Made by a program: the position numbers and the translations under genes
Notes under the pieces: generated by a model
Database searches by the model: none
What the model was told of the DNA's origin: nothing
What the model saw: the letters and a program-made list of their open reading frames with translations, nothing else
In this document: piece by piece, positions 35,030 to 42,575 of the stretch
How the letters are laid out: each line of letters starts with the position of its first letter
How positions within the stretch are numbered: position 1 is the stretch's first letter
Assembly (NCBI RefSeq): GCF_015689335.1
Contig: NZ_CP065053.1
Location: 7,130,001 to 7,194,000 of the forward strand
From: Massilia antarctica
GTDB lineage: Bacteria > Pseudomonadota > Gammaproteobacteria > Burkholderiales > Burkholderiaceae_D
Direction of reading: 5' to 3'
DNA length: 64,000 nucleotides

Positions 35030-36141
35030 ATTCCTTAACGAAAAACAGTTTCTGGAACAAGTTTGGCGCCGGGCCCGCCGACACAGCGTCGACGCCGGCC
35101 CTGGCCATCCGCGCGGCCGGCCTGTGTTGTGCGGTCGGGTACAACCTGGATGCGGCCGTGTGCGCCATGCGCGCCAACATGGACCATTTCCAGCGCAGCG
35201 ACTTCAAGACAGGGCGGCACGAGCGAGTGCTGGTGGCGCGCCTGGACGACGACAATGTATGGGGCCAGGGACGGCTGGCGCGCTGGATTGCCCTAGCCAT
35301 TGCGGATTGTCTGAGCACGGTCGGGCAGTGCGACGTCAGCAAGGTGCCGCTGGTCTGGCTGGCCCCCGAACCGGAACGCAGCGGCAGCGACAGCGATTGG
35401 TATGCCAGCGTATTCAGCCAGGCCGTCGACCAGCTCGGCCTGCAGTTTCACCCGCGTTCCGGCGTCATGGCGTCAGGCCGCGCCGGGCTGGCGAATGCAC
35501 TCAAACAGGCCGCTGCGCTGCTGGCGTTGCCCGATTGCGAACAGGTGCTCCTGGTCGGCGCCGATACCTACCTGAACGCCACCACCATCAACGCCTATCT
35601 CCAGGCTGGCCGCCTGCAAGTGCGGGGCAACAGCGACGGCTTCATTCCCGGCGAAGCCGCTGCCGCCGTTCTCTTGCAGAAAGCGGCGGTGGCCGCCGCC
35701 GGCGAACCGGCACCGGCCCGGCACGATGGCGAGGTGCGCATCCTCGGCTTTGGCACCGGTGACGAGCCTGGCCGCGTCGATGGCAGCGTGCCGAGCAAAT
35801 CGCAGGGATTGACCGCAGCGATCCGCGCGGCGCTCACGATGAGCCGCCTTGCATTCGAGGACCTCGCATTCCGGGTCAGCGATCAGAACGGCGAGTCGTT
35901 TTTTGCGCGCGAAGCATCCAATGCCATGACCCGCCTGGCGCCGGCCGGCAGCAACCTGCCGGGCCTGGTGACGGTGGCCGACTGCCTGGGCGAAGTCGGG
36001 GCGGCGACCGGACCGGCCATGCTGGCCTATTTATTCAAGACCATGCGCCATCCGGCAGGGCCGGGTGCCGGCGGATTACTGCACTTAGCCAACGACAACG
36101 GGCTGCGCAGCGCAGTGATATTACAACGAAGCATAGCCTAG
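35026..36141 (+). CDS. Ketosynthase-like (thiolase-fold) protein lacking the catalytic cysteine
   Basis: The 371-residue product resembles beta-ketoacyl-ACP synthases. AGLCCAVGYNLDAAV matches the N-terminal start, GLANALKQAAALL the helix after the active site, and DGFIPGEAAAAVLL (204-217) the D-G-F-x-x-G-E-G-A motif. At the position of the active-site Cys the sequence is RSGVMASGRAG (145-154) with no Cys, and the later HGTGT motif is not seen. It is therefore likely non-catalytic. Thiolase-like proteins of this kind are found in T6SS-related islands with DUF2169 and DUF4150; a structural or chaperone role is a guess. It overlaps DUF2169 by ATGA and is followed by the PAAR-like gene. Confidence 0.72.
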   Translation: MNSLTKNSFWNKFGAGPADTASTPALAIRAAGLCCAVGYNLDAAVCAMRANMDHFQRSDFKTGRHERVLVARLDDDNVWGQGRLARWIALAIADCLSTVGQCDVSKVPLVWLAPEPERSGSDSDWYASVFSQAVDQLGLQFHPRSGVMASGRAGLANALKQAAALLALPDCEQVLLVGADTYLNATTINAYLQAGRLQVRGNSDGFIPGEAAAAVLLQKAAVAAAGEPAPARHDGEVRILGFGTGDEPGRVDGSVPSKSQGLTAAIRAALTMSRLAFEDLAFRVSDQNGESFFAREASNAMTRLAPAGSNLPGLVTVADCLGEVGAATGPAMLAYLFKTMRHPAGPGAGGLLHLANDNGLRSAVILQRSIA

Positions 36142-36154
36142 GAGATTGCAAGCG

Positions 36155-36541
36155 ATGGACACCCACGTGTATGCCAATGACAATCAAATTTCATCCAAAG
36201 CGGCCGATGGAAAATCGTTTTCCTTCCCCGATCCCTGCTGGAGCCCGCCGCCTCCCGGCGTGGGACCGGTGGTCATTCCCTACCCCAATACCGCGTTTGC
36301 CAAGCATCTCCAGAATGGAAGCTCAACGGTATTTATTTGCGGTACCGAAGTGGCGCTGAAGAATGTGTCGTATTTTTCGACCAGCACCGGCGACGAGCCG
36401 GCGACCCTGCTGTTTAAAAAGGGCGTGAAAAGCGGCGTCATCAAAGGCAAGGCGTATTTCACCCAATGGTCATCCAACGTGAAATTCGAAGGATTGAACG
36501 TGTGCAGGCATAACGACACCATGACGCACAACCACGGATGA
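36155..36541 (+). CDS. DUF4150 PAAR-like spike-tip protein
   Basis: This 128-residue protein belongs to DUF4150, the PAAR-like group that caps the VgrG spike of type VI systems and recruits effectors. It begins MDTHVYANDNQISSKAADGK, contains the PDPCWSPPPPGVGPVVIPYP segment typical of the family, and ends CRHNDTMTHNHG, where Cys and His can bind the tip zinc. The ATG at 36155 follows GGAG at 36141-36144; a TTG at 36146 would add three residues. The effector gene starts four bases after its stop. Confidence 0.88.
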   Translation: MDTHVYANDNQISSKAADGKSFSFPDPCWSPPPPGVGPVVIPYPNTAFAKHLQNGSSTVFICGTEVALKNVSYFSTSTGDEPATLLFKKGVKSGVIKGKAYFTQWSSNVKFEGLNVCRHNDTMTHNHG

Positions 36542-36545
36542 GTAA

Positions 36546-37721
36546 ATGACAACGCAACCCACCAAGGCAAAAAAGCGGGCGGCCACCGCCACAGCCGGCG
36601 GCCCCAAGCCGAAAAAGGCCCGCGTCGCCAAACCCAAGGCCGTCAAGCCCAAGGTGCCCAGGGCGAAAAAGCCGCGTCGTCCGGTTCAGAAAGCCGGCAA
36701 TACCGCCGATTACCACTACTTTCATAACAAGACCGATCATGGCGACTGCAAGGACGACTACGACCGCATTATAGAAAAATGCGCCGACACACCAGCCAAC
36801 GATCAAGCCGCCGCCGCCTCGAGACAAAATTCCAAGCTGGGCACAAACGCCGCGCCTTCGGTGAAAAGCCATGAAACGGATGTCAAGAAAGCGCTCGTGG
36901 ATATTGACGCCCAGGCGAAAATAGACACCGGCTTCAAAAGCACCAAAAAGAATGCGTGGATGAAGAACTGCACCGGCTTGTGGCAGAAGCCGGGCGGCGA
37001 ACGCGGTCCGGACAATGCCAAGGTGTCGAACACCCAAAAATTCAAGGATCAGCTGACGACCACCTTCGCGAACTCGCCGGATCTGCTCACGCCGGGTCCG
37101 ATGGAAGACATCATGGCCGCGACGATGGCCTCGGCCGCCCATGCGGACCCCTGTATCAAGGCGAGAAAATGCCTCTTGATCCCGTACATGGATGCCGATA
37201 AGACCGCCGCCGGCAATGGATGCTGCCCCGGCCAGACCGGGCATCACCTGCTCCCGAGCGCCATGTTCGACCAATATGCGCCGGAGCTCAACAGCGACAA
37301 GAAAACCTATAAAAGGAAGATGAAAAACGATGGCCGGCGGCCTTGCTGGAAAGGCTATGAGCATAATGCGGCACTGACGATTTGCCTGGAAGGCACGACC
37401 AATCGCTCGGCCAACGGCAGCCACGGGCACGCGCACAAAGAGACGGGCGACATTCTGGACCGCTTTCGAAAATCGGCCGACATGCCCTATACTGACGCGC
37501 GCAACGAGGTGGCGGACATGTTCGCCACCATGTTCGGATGCGACTCCAAATGCCTGTCCGAGCAGCTCGACGATTCCTTAAAGAACAAGCACAGCTGCGG
37601 TGACCTCGACAAGGCAAAAGTTTCCCCGCACTCTGGCGAGGCGAACGGCGGACCGGACGCGCCCACCGGCCCGGTCCCGGCCCCCACTGCCGCGCCGCTC
37701 ACACCGACCAATGTAATTTAG
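36546..37721 (+). CDS. Putative T6SS nuclease effector (GHH / HNH-endonuclease VII fold)
   Basis: The protein has 391 residues. Residues 7-48 are a Lys/Ala/Pro-rich, strongly basic disordered tail. The C-terminal half carries a nuclease signature: GQTGHHLLPSAMF (229-241, the GHH core H233-H234), GYEHNAALTIC (270-280) with an Asn typical of HNH folds, and NRSANGSHGHAH (286-297) with further histidines. Cys pairs (C208/C209 region, C226-C227, C267, C280) may hold structural metal. This pattern is close to the Tox-GHH2 domain of known antibacterial T6SS DNases such as Tse7. Its place directly after a PAAR-like gene supports delivery by the spike. DNase activity is inferred. Confidence 0.8.
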   Translation: MTTQPTKAKKRAATATAGGPKPKKARVAKPKAVKPKVPRAKKPRRPVQKAGNTADYHYFHNKTDHGDCKDDYDRIIEKCADTPANDQAAAASRQNSKLGTNAAPSVKSHETDVKKALVDIDAQAKIDTGFKSTKKNAWMKNCTGLWQKPGGERGPDNAKVSNTQKFKDQLTTTFANSPDLLTPGPMEDIMAATMASAAHADPCIKARKCLLIPYMDADKTAAGNGCCPGQTGHHLLPSAMFDQYAPELNSDKKTYKRKMKNDGRRPCWKGYEHNAALTICLEGTTNRSANGSHGHAHKETGDILDRFRKSADMPYTDARNEVADMFATMFGCDSKCLSEQLDDSLKNKHSCGDLDKAKVSPHSGEANGGPDAPTGPVPAPTAAPLTPTNVI

Positions 37722-37730
37722 GAGATTTCG

Positions 37731-38759
37731 ATGGACGAGGTTTTTAACAAGGAAACGTGGACAAAATTTGTCAGCGGATACACCATCTTCGATTGCGCCA
37801 TCATCCGGGAAAAAGGATTCGGCTTCATCCTGGTGGAAGAGCGCGACAGCCGCGATCCCCTGCCGAAAACACGCTTTATCAACATGGCGATCGACCAGCC
37901 GATCGAGAACCGCTTTGCCGTCTCGGAGAGCGAGGACTTTACTTTCACCTCGATCGCGGCCAGCATGACCCCGCCGGAATACGTGTCCGTCGATACGCGC
38001 AGCCAGGTGTATTCGGCCAGCGGCCAGCGCAAGGGCCAGGAAACGGCCATCGATGACTTGATCGACATGAGTACGGTTGGCGCACGCGTGGGCATCGTGA
38101 CGAAAGTGGTTCGCGCCGCCGGGCAAATCTACGCCATCGGCGACTACCGAAAAATATACCGGCGCCTCGGCGTCGATCAGTGGATCGAACTGGGCAATGA
38201 AGGCAAGGGCGTTCCCCTGCCGGCCGACGTGGCGACCTCGGGCGCCCTGCCCAGTACCTTCGGTTTCAGCGACATGAGCGCCTTCGACACCAACGACATG
38301 TATGCGGTGGGCGGCAAGGGCGATGTCTGGCGTTTCGACGGCAGCAAGTGGCACAACTGCCCGATTCCAACCAATGCAAAACTGAAAACGGTATGCTGCG
38401 CCGGCGACGGCGTGGTCTACCTTACCGAAGCAAACGGCAGCGTGTGGGCGGGCCGCACCGATAACTGGAAGCTGATCGCGGAAGCGGATATCGCGCCCGG
38501 ATACCAGCCGGTGGATGCCGCCTGGTTCAACAATCGCCTGTATCTGGGCGGGCAAGAGGGTATCTGGACGATCGATGTGAAGAAGAAGCTGGTCGTTCCG
38601 CTTCAGGAAGTCGAGCCGGATGCGCCGAACCCGACCAATGGCGGCCGGCTCGATATCAGCCCCGACGGCAAATTCCTGCTGACAGCCGGCCCGCACGGCG
38701 CCTGTCTCCACGATGGCAGCGGATGGCGCCGGCTTTTCAGCGCATTCGATTATCTTTGA
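37731..38759 (+). CDS. Beta-propeller-like protein, candidate immunity protein
   Basis: The product has 342 residues, no signal peptide and no membrane helix. From about residue 125 it contains repeats of the type Y-x-x-G-x-x-G-x-x-W/Y: IYAIGDYRKIYRR, MYAVGGKGDVWRFDG, YLTEANGSVWAGRT and LYLGGQEGIWTID, suggesting a small beta-propeller. It starts nine bases after the nuclease effector with its own GGAG ribosome site. A cytoplasmic protein encoded directly after a nuclease toxin is most simply its immunity protein. I do not recognise a named family. Confidence 0.6.
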   Translation: MDEVFNKETWTKFVSGYTIFDCAIIREKGFGFILVEERDSRDPLPKTRFINMAIDQPIENRFAVSESEDFTFTSIAASMTPPEYVSVDTRSQVYSASGQRKGQETAIDDLIDMSTVGARVGIVTKVVRAAGQIYAIGDYRKIYRRLGVDQWIELGNEGKGVPLPADVATSGALPSTFGFSDMSAFDTNDMYAVGGKGDVWRFDGSKWHNCPIPTNAKLKTVCCAGDGVVYLTEANGSVWAGRTDNWKLIAEADIAPGYQPVDAAWFNNRLYLGGQEGIWTIDVKKKLVVPLQEVEPDAPNPTNGGRLDISPDGKFLLTAGPHGACLHDGSGWRRLFSAFDYL

Positions 38760-38847
38760 GCGGCAACGGGGGGGGAACACGCTGCATCGCGGCCCGTGGC
38801 CGCGCCCGCGCGGATGACCTCCTCCCCAGCTAACCACCCGGTATCCC

Positions 38848-40248
38848 ATGCAACTACAACAAAATCGCCAGGTCATTCCAGCCATGGTGCGCAGGCACGT
38901 TGAAGACACGGCCTTTTACTGGTCGCAATACGACGTCTCGGAACAGTCGTTCACGCTCAGCCTGTCCGACCTGATCCGTTTCAACGGCACATTGCAAGCC
39001 CATCTCGACGGGATCGCGGTCGCCGGCAGCGGTGCATGGCCGTTCGCGCTGGCGGCACTCGAACGCTGGAACAAACCAGGCGAGGCGTTCGCCTGCACCT
39101 ATGCCGCCATCCTGGACGGCGACCCTGCCCGGCTCGACCTACTGGCCGCGCACATCCAGGCCAGCCCGGATGCACTGCTGCGCGGCGCGATCAGCGCCTT
39201 GGCCTGGGCGCCATGGCCGGCGGCCGAGCGCGCCATTGCGCGCTGGAGCGCACCCGGCGCCGAACCGGTGATGCTGGTCGCCGCCCTGCGCGCCCTGAAC
39301 CTGATCAATCAGTGCCTCGTATCGGACCCGGCATCGACGGACAGCGATACATGGCTGCAAACGCCGCTGCCCGAATTGCTGGCCAGCCCGAACGCGCATG
39401 TGCGCGCCGCCGCATGCCGCCTGGCTGCGCAGGCCGATGAGGATGAGCAGGTCAAGCAGCTGGTGAAGGCAGCGCTGCACGACGGCGACCTTGCCGTGCG
39501 CGCCCAGGCCGCCATCGCAGTGGCGCGCCTGGCGCGCGACGGGGCGTATGCTTCCCGATTCGATGAGCAAGCGGACCACGAACTGCGCCTGCGCAGTGTC
39601 GATACCTTGCGCCACTGCGTTGCCAGCCAGGTTGCACTGCTCGCCGGCGCCAGCGGCTGGTTTGCGAAACAAGCCAGGCGGCGCCTCGAGCGCTGGGTCG
39701 AACATCTCGCCTGGATGATCGAACCCGGCAGCGGCGAGCTGGCGACCATGCTGGCGGCCATGCCGGTGCGCAGCGCCTTGCATTTCGTGGCTTGCCATGG
39801 CGATCCCGCCCATCTGCCGTTCGTCGTGCACCAGATGAACGATCCGGCCACGGCGCGCTATGCCGGCTGGGTGTGGCAAGTCATCAGCGGCGTCGATATC
39901 GTCGGGGCCGGGCTGATTCTCGCGCAGCCGGCGGTCTCCGCCGACGCCACGCTCGACAGCGCCCCGGTCGACGCCGACTTCGGCCTGGTGCTGCCCAACG
40001 GCGCGGCGATCGCCCGCCATCGCTTGTCGCTGCCGGCCGGGGAACGCTGCATCAACGGGCAGCCGGCCGACCACGCGTCCATGCTCGAGATCATGGAGGG
40101 AAGCAGCCAAGCCATTCGCCGTATTGCGGCTCAACACCTGCAATCGCTCGACCCGCTGTTCATTGTGCCGGTGCGCGCACCGGCGGCGATCCAACTGCAG
40201 TGCGCCGACACGATCGACGCACTGATGGACCTGGAACACGCCGCATGA
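38848..40248 (+). CDS. TIGR02270 family HEAT-like repeat protein
   Basis: This 466-residue protein is rich in Ala-Leu helices arranged as HEAT-like repeats (for example PLPELLASPNAHVRAAACRL, then LVKAALHDGDLAVRAQAAIA). It resembles TIGR02270, a family encoded near type VI secretion genes in proteobacteria. The N-terminal ending of that family, with VRRHVEDTAFYWSQYD, is visible at about 14-29. It probably acts as a cytoplasmic scaffold or adaptor; activity is unknown. Its stop overlaps the start of the thioredoxin-like gene (ATGA). Confidence 0.75.
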   Translation: MQLQQNRQVIPAMVRRHVEDTAFYWSQYDVSEQSFTLSLSDLIRFNGTLQAHLDGIAVAGSGAWPFALAALERWNKPGEAFACTYAAILDGDPARLDLLAAHIQASPDALLRGAISALAWAPWPAAERAIARWSAPGAEPVMLVAALRALNLINQCLVSDPASTDSDTWLQTPLPELLASPNAHVRAAACRLAAQADEDEQVKQLVKAALHDGDLAVRAQAAIAVARLARDGAYASRFDEQADHELRLRSVDTLRHCVASQVALLAGASGWFAKQARRRLERWVEHLAWMIEPGSGELATMLAAMPVRSALHFVACHGDPAHLPFVVHQMNDPATARYAGWVWQVISGVDIVGAGLILAQPAVSADATLDSAPVDADFGLVLPNGAAIARHRLSLPAGERCINGQPADHASMLEIMEGSSQAIRRIAAQHLQSLDPLFIVPVRAPAAIQLQCADTIDALMDLEHAA

Positions 40249-40643
40249 GCATGCTCGATCCATGGGACCACGCCAGCGCCCTGGCGCAACGCCTGCAAGC
40301 GCCCGAATCACGCCTGATGATCGTGGTCGGCGCCGAAGCATGGTGCGCCCGCTGCCGCGAGGTCCGGCCCGACGTCGATGCCCTGGCCGCGCGCGCGCCC
40401 GACGACGAGACCTGGCTGTGGCTCGACATGGAGGACCATGGGCAATTCCTGGGCGACTACCAGCCCGGCAATTTACCGATGATGTTCGTGTATCGGGGTC
40501 AGCGCCTGGTATCGGCGACATTTCTGGACAATGGCGCGACCCTGGAGCGCGCCGCGACAGGCGCGCCCATGCACCCGGACGACATTCCAGCCGACCCCGG
40601 CATTCGCGCACGACTTCTCCAGCAGGATTGGGCGCTGGAATAG
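40245..40643 (+). CDS. Thioredoxin-fold protein with C-x-x-C motif
   Basis: This 132-residue cytoplasmic protein has the thioredoxin pattern: a beta strand MIVVGAEAWCARCREV with C34-A-R-C37, TWLWLDMEDHG, and the cis-Pro region GNLPMMFVYRGQRL. It lacks a signal peptide. The WCARC site differs from the canonical WCGPC. Within the T6SS island it overlaps TIGR02270, so it may control the redox state of Cys-rich partners such as the effector (ten or more Cys) or DUF2169. That role is inference. Confidence 0.78.
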   Translation: MSMLDPWDHASALAQRLQAPESRLMIVVGAEAWCARCREVRPDVDALAARAPDDETWLWLDMEDHGQFLGDYQPGNLPMMFVYRGQRLVSATFLDNGATLERAATGAPMHPDDIPADPGIRARLLQQDWALE

Positions 40644-40853
40644 CAGCGCCGCAATCCCCCACCGGCGCCGCTCCAGCGTGGCAAACGCGCCACAGCCGCG
40701 CCATTTGCGCTCCCCGCATCCCGGGCGCGAGCGTGTTTGCCCGCCGTCATTTCTTGCAAATATAGCTTCAAAGTAAGCGAATTTTGCTAAAATGACAGCT
40801 ATTTCATAGTATCAGCATCCTTTCAATCTTGTAATTGACAGTCGGGAACGTCG

Positions 40854-41747
40854 ATGGCGGTTTACAAAATACAGCGTCCGGACGGCAGCACCGAGTTTAC
40901 CGACAGGCCGCAAGGCGCGGGCAGCATCTCGTCGGTCAACCGTAACGGCAGCACCACGACCGTGCGCGAGCGCGAGCGTACCGCCGATGAACACAACCGG
41001 GAGATCAAGTCGCTGATCATGCAGGCGCGCACCCGCGGCGCCAAGCTGGCCGATTACCTGGAATACATCGACTACCTGCGCCACTACAGCCCGGTGCGCT
41101 TCGACCGCGTGATGCGCGAACTGCGCGATGAAGATCCGCAAGCGTGGATGAAGCTGCAAAAGTATGCGCAGTTCCGTCCACTGAGAGAAACGAGCATCGG
41201 ACTCAAGGCCGGCACCAACATCATGGGCGCCTCGGCGGGGCTGGCCAACGGCAAGTTCGGCGGCAGCATGGAAAAATGGATGGAGAGCACGCTCAAGGAT
41301 GCGATGAAGCGCGACCGCTACGGCCCGTACGCCGAGGTGCTCGGCGAAAAAGCCAGCACCCTGCCCACCAAGACCGCGACCTATTCCAATTCACGCCTCG
41401 GCCAGTACATGAAAATCGAAGTTGCCGAAGCCGAGGTGGCATCCGCTAAGGCGGCGAAAGAACTGGCCGGCAGTAAAGCCGCGTTACGCGCCGCCAAGGG
41501 CACGGCCGTGGTACGCGCCGCCGGCCCGGTACTCGACGTCCTCATCGCCGCCCTCAATCCGGATGTGCTCTCGACCGCCGCCATCGTGGTGCTGCGCAAG
41601 CGCATGGACACCATGTTCCACGACGGCGTGTTGTCCGAGGAAGAATATATCGATGCCCGCAATTTGCTCAGCCAAAGCAAGTACGGCGAACTGAAACGCT
41701 CCCTGGACAAGGCCCAGGCAGCCTACGTGCGGGGTGTGTCCAAGTGA
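40854..41747 (+). CDS. DUF4124-like N-terminus protein of unknown function, candidate second effector
   Basis: The 297-residue product starts MAVYKIQRPDGSTEFTDRPQ, which matches the DUF4124 beta-hairpin pattern, but unlike most DUF4124 proteins it has no signal peptide. The rest is helical and charged, with NIMGASAGLANGKFGG (about 121-136) and an Ala-rich hydrophobic helix TAVVRAAGPVLDVLIAALNP (about 220-239). It starts 210 bases after the thioredoxin-like gene with its own AT-rich upstream region, and its stop overlaps the GTG start of the ankyrin gene. A toxin-immunity pair with that gene is possible: the second gene is exported. No toxin domain is recognised. Confidence 0.55.
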   Translation: MAVYKIQRPDGSTEFTDRPQGAGSISSVNRNGSTTTVRERERTADEHNREIKSLIMQARTRGAKLADYLEYIDYLRHYSPVRFDRVMRELRDEDPQAWMKLQKYAQFRPLRETSIGLKAGTNIMGASAGLANGKFGGSMEKWMESTLKDAMKRDRYGPYAEVLGEKASTLPTKTATYSNSRLGQYMKIEVAEAEVASAKAAKELAGSKAALRAAKGTAVVRAAGPVLDVLIAALNPDVLSTAAIVVLRKRMDTMFHDGVLSEEEYIDARNLLSQSKYGELKRSLDKAQAAYVRGVSK

Positions 41748-42544
41748 GCCGGCGTACTCCCCTGCGCGCGGTATGGCTGGCCTTGCTCTTCACGACGGCA
41801 AGCCTCGCCCAGGCCAAGGCGCCGCCGCCCGCGCTGCGCTGCAGCGAAGCGCGCGACAGTGGCGACGCCGCCGCGGACGTTGCGCGCGACTTCAAGCCTG
41901 GCGTCGCCCCGCGCATCTTCCTGGCCCTGGGCCGCGACCGTTACGCGACACTCAAGCAAGTGCTCGCCGCCGGCGACGATCCGAATGCCTGCCACGCCGG
42001 CATCAGCCCGCTGATGCTGGCCATCGCCAGTGGCGACCTCAAGGCGGTCACGATGTTGCTCGACGCCGGCGCCCGCACCGACAGTCCGCGCGATGCCATC
42101 GGCGCCACGCCGCTGCAGCATGCGCTCAGTGCGCCCCAGTTCGCCATCGCCGGCCTGCTGCTCGATCGCGGCGCCGATGCGCGCCTGGTCGACGACGGCG
42201 CCAAGACCGCGCTGCACAGCCTGGCGCTGCAGCCGCTGCCGCCCGCGCCGCAGCGCGCCCTGCAAATCGCCCTGGCCGGCCGTCTGTTGCGGCTGCAGGT
42301 GCCGCTCAATGCGGTCCACGTGCAGGGCAGCACCGCCCTGCATATGGCGATTGCGTCCGGCAACCTGGACCTGATGAGCTTTTTGCTCGACCAGCATGCC
42401 GACCCGGCGCTGCCCAACAAGCGCGGCGAAGACGCCCTCGCCTATGCGCGCCGGCTCGGCCATGCCGCGCTGGTGGCGCGCCTGGAGCAGCATCTTGCCA
42501 AGGTGGCCGCCCCCGCCGCCAGCGCTCAGAAACACACTCCGTGA
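41744..42544 (+). CDS. Exported ankyrin-repeat protein, candidate periplasmic immunity protein
   Basis: This 266-residue protein starts at a GTG overlapping the previous stop (GTGA). A signal peptide (basic start, TPLRAVWLALLFTTASLAQA) places it in the periplasm. Ankyrin repeats follow: AGISPLMLAIASGDLKAVTM, GATPLQHALSAPQFAIAGLL and GSTALHMAIASGNLDLMSFL, each with L-L-D-x-G/H-A-D ends. Exported ankyrin proteins often neutralise periplasm-active T6SS toxins. It lies directly before vgrG, and its tight coupling to the DUF4124 gene is the reason for proposing an immunity function. Confidence 0.72.
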   Translation: MSRRTPLRAVWLALLFTTASLAQAKAPPPALRCSEARDSGDAAADVARDFKPGVAPRIFLALGRDRYATLKQVLAAGDDPNACHAGISPLMLAIASGDLKAVTMLLDAGARTDSPRDAIGATPLQHALSAPQFAIAGLLLDRGADARLVDDGAKTALHSLALQPLPPAPQRALQIALAGRLLRLQVPLNAVHVQGSTALHMAIASGNLDLMSFLLDQHADPALPNKRGEDALAYARRLGHAALVARLEQHLAKVAAPAASAQKHTP

Positions 42545-42575
42545 CTCGTCACATGCTCACCAAAAGGATGCCCGC

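Noticed and set aside
35026..36141. Functional 3-oxoacyl-ACP synthase for lipid or polyketide synthesis
   Set aside because: The catalytic Cys is missing and there are no ACP, ketoreductase or acyltransferase genes; the neighbours are T6SS genes.
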